Positions 18,435 to 20,626 of a stretch of 20,626 bases of DNA are shown one piece after another. Position 1 is the stretch's first letter; each line of letters starts with the position of its first letter. Origin of the DNA: Poteriospumella lacustris (Eukaryota; Sar; Chrysophyceae; Chromulinales; Dinobryaceae). Under the pieces are notes generated by a model, which did not search any database, was not told the origin of the DNA, and saw only the letters and a list, made by a program, of their open reading frames with translations. Both the position numbers and the translations under genes were made by a program. Where the stretch lies: NCBI GenBank assembly GCA_008000375.1, contig SMOI01000494.1:1-20626 (forward strand), read 5' to 3'.

Positions 18435-20069
18435 ATGAACTCAATCGCTCCACAGGTCATCACCGGAATCTTTGTCTTGACAGGTGCTGTCGTCCTGTCA
18501 ATTGTACTTTTCATATTGTACCACTTGAAGTTTTATTTCTTTCCAAGACCCGGTCAGTATCCGGAAGTTTTCCCTTTTCAAAATTCGTACTTGGTGGCGA
18601 CCAACTTGGATCGATTGTTGGATATGATGTGGGAATACTTCAAGAAGACCGAAGTCCTGACGAAGAAGAAGACCTTCATCGTCAACACTGTTGGCATTCC
18701 TCACCTTGTCGCTACCATTGATGCCGCCAATGTTGAATATATTTTGAAGACGAACTTTGACAACTATGGCAAAGCTGGTCCTGAGTTCAAGCCGAAATTC
18801 CAAGGAGTGATGGGCAACGGTATCTTCAATGCTGACGGTCACACGTGGTATGCGCACCGCAAGACATCGGCCTTGATTTTTAAAATGAACCGTTTTCGAA
18901 CACAAGTGTCGCAAGTGTTCAATGAAGACATGGACGAAGTCGTTACCTACATTCGAAAACAAGGCGGCAAGAAGTTTGACCTGCACAATTTAATGCATCG
19001 CTTTACTCTGGAATCGATTGCTCGCATCGCTTTTGGCTTCCGTTTCCACGTGATCAACAAGGAACGAGTACAATTCGCCGAGGACTTTGATTATTGCACA
19101 TGGTCGATCAATAAGTCCATGGTGGATCCTCTATGGTGGGTCAAGCGGTACTTTTCGTACGAAGGATGGAAGTACCACCAGGCTTTGCGAAGAATCAACA
19201 AATTTGCGTACAATTTGATCAAAGAACGCAAAGCAGCATTGGAAGCAACTCCATCTGAGGACAAAGGGATGAATGATTTGTTGTCGCTGTATATTGACAA
19301 GGGGATGACCGGAAACGAGAATGGAACCGACACGTACCTGCCCCCGACCGACGAAACTCTTCGCGATGTTATGCTCAATATGGTCATTGCTGGGAGAGAT
19401 ACCACCGCACAAGCGTTGTCCTGGGCGTTTTTTCGTCTGTGTACGGAAAAGGGAGAGCAGCAAAAGCTTCGCGAAGAAATCATGACTGTGCTCAGAAGTC
19501 GAGGTGAAGACGTTCCACTGAAGCGCAACAATGGTGAAGGGGAAATCAGTTTCGACAGTTTGTCACAGATGAAGTATTTGGAGGCGTTCTGCATGGAAGT
19601 GTTGCGCCTGCATCCCTCAGTCCCGAAAGAGGGCAAATGTTGTTTCAAAGACGATGTGCTTCCCGACGGCACACCCGTGCGAAAAGGTGATTTGATTACT
19701 TTCGTTCCATGGATTATGGGACGCGATAAGGATTTGTGGGGAGAGGATGCGCTAGAATTCAAACCGGAACGTTTTTTGGATAAGGCCAAACCTTCGCCTT
19801 TCGTCTTCATTGCCTTCCAAGCCGGACCTCGAACTTGTCTGGGTCAAAACTTCGCCATTCAAGAGATGAAAACGTGCCTGGCCAGATCTCTCTTTACATT
19901 CCAATTCCAATTAGCTCAAGACCCTGCTACCGTAACCTACGAGACGACATTGACCCTGCCAATTAAAGGTAAGAAACATGAGAATGATGTCGGTGCTGGC
20001 TCTTATATAGGCTGATTAAACAATGACTATTATATAGGTGGTTTACAAGTGACTTGCACTGAGCTTTAA
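18435..20069 (+). CDS. Cytochrome P450 monooxygenase (CYP86/CYP4-like clan)
   Basis: Haem-thiolate monooxygenase, probably anchored in the ER membrane and fed by a P450 reductase; relatives in this clan often hydroxylate fatty acids. Two exons are inferred: 18435-19968 and 20038-20069, with a 69-base intron (GTAAGA...ATAG), giving 521 residues and ending in TLPIKGGLQVTCTEL, a normal P450 C-terminus. Without splicing the protein would end in an atypical KKHENDVGAGSYIG. Motifs are an N-terminal membrane helix (about 8-30), I-helix AGRDTTAQ, ExxR in EVLRLHP, FKPERF, and the haem loop FQAGPRTCLG with the Cys ligand. I chose the Met directly before the hydrophobic anchor (MNSIAPQV); an in-frame ATG at 18141 would add 98 non-typical residues. 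AGRDTTAQALSW wording is common among oomycete P450s as I remember them. Substrate not predictable. Confidence 0.93.
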
Positions 20070-20553
20070 AATAGCGATCCATATCGACGTTTCATCGATA
20101 TTGGTCGCTTCTTGCTTTGCTAACTACGCGTCTCTCATTATGACCTGATGTTCTGGTCTTACAGTGATCTCCTGTCTATTACTTTTCCACTTTGTAAATA
20201 TTTGATTGCGAATCAAAAGAAGAAATTAAAGATTATACCCTTTCAGTCTTGACATCCTTTATCTTGTCATGGCATAGTTATTAATTAATACGAGACCGGG
20301 CAAAGGTGGTCATCTCGTCCCGATAGTACGAGTGCGCAACAATATGACGATGACGAGAGCAATACAATAATCTGAAACGCCTTTTTCTCGCAGTTTGAAA
20401 AATCGTCGCTGGCCGTTGGCACGAAATTGGACCAAACGAAAGAGATGGAGAAATAAATTGCTGTGAGTTTCATGGTAGAAACAACAATATAGACATTGCG
20501 TGCATGCGAATACCCTTCTTTGAACAAATTGGAACGTGATTGAAGAAGAAAAA
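20070..20553. promoter_or_regulatory. Intergenic region downstream of the P450 gene, 484 bases
   Basis: Holds the P450 3' end and the promoter of the next gene. A perfect 7-base stem with a 3-base loop (TTTGATT gcg AATCAAA) is at 20201-20217. A minus-strand frame of 80 codons (20527-20285) has a hydrophobic segment but no other support. Confidence 0.4.
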
Positions 20554-20626
20554 ATGAACGTCGATGCTCAATTGCTCGAATCGGTGCAACGGGCGCTCGA
20601 GCAAGACGGATTGCTTCAGGTTTGTC
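20554..20626 (+). CDS. Start of an unidentified gene, cut by the window edge
   Basis: An ATG after an A-rich leader (AAGAAAAAATG) opens a frame MNVDAQLLESVQRALEQDG up to the edge, with no stop. CAG|GTTTGT at 20617 could be a donor site, so only about 22 codons may be exonic. The amphipathic helix VQRALEQDGLL faintly recalls LisH/FOP-type N-termini, but this is too short to assign. Confidence 0.45.
   Translation, partial: MNVDAQLLESVQRALEQDGLLQVC

Noticed and set aside
20285-20527. 80-codon minus-strand frame with a signal-peptide-like segment
   Set aside because: It lies in the promoter region of the next gene, has no recognisable motif, and its length is expected by chance.

Overview
This is nuclear DNA of a protist-like eukaryote. 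Genes lie on both strands and are cut by short GT-AG introns of about 59 to 98 bases. I see no operons, ribosome binding sites or bacterial signals. A gene resembling O-phosphoseryl-tRNA(Sec) kinase points to a selenocysteine-using lineage and argues against Dikarya fungi and land plants. The style of the cytochrome P450 and of the EGF/thioredoxin protein suggests a stramenopile such as an oomycete. That placement is inference, not proof.

Layout. (a) 1-3826, minus: a SNF2 chromatin-remodelling ATPase, Lsh/DDM1-like, in three exons, with its C-terminal tail running off the left edge. (b) 4144-5243, plus: the tRNA(Sec) kinase, four exons, divergent from the SNF2 gene. A coding-looking block at 5357-5479 may be an alternative last exon. 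(c) 5502-7363, plus: an ANTH-like protein in four exons that carries an apparent ER signal peptide and a strongly acidic tail. (d) 7570-9289, minus: a CDK9/CDK12-like kinase, three exons, convergent with (c). (e) 9919-15529: two intact paralogues of a family I do not recognise (9919-11936 and 14732-15529, both plus). Between them lie a decayed third copy (12659-12897), a pair of diverged direct repeats, and an unrecognised minus-strand gene (13568-14305). (f) 15807-17987, minus: a secreted or ER-resident EGF plus thioredoxin-fold protein ending in HDEF. (g) 18435-20069, plus: a membrane-anchored cytochrome P450, two exons. (h) 20554-20626, plus: the first codons of another gene, cut by the right edge.

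Most of the genes look like unrelated housekeeping functions: chromatin, selenocysteine charging, transcription elongation, ER redox and lipid or xenobiotic oxidation. The accessory part is the 5.6 kb block at 9919-15529. There a lineage-specific family has apparently been duplicated, with one copy degenerating, one long copy with extra domains and an intron, and one short intronless copy. I see no mobile element with recognisable ends, no tRNA or rRNA gene, and no CRISPR array.
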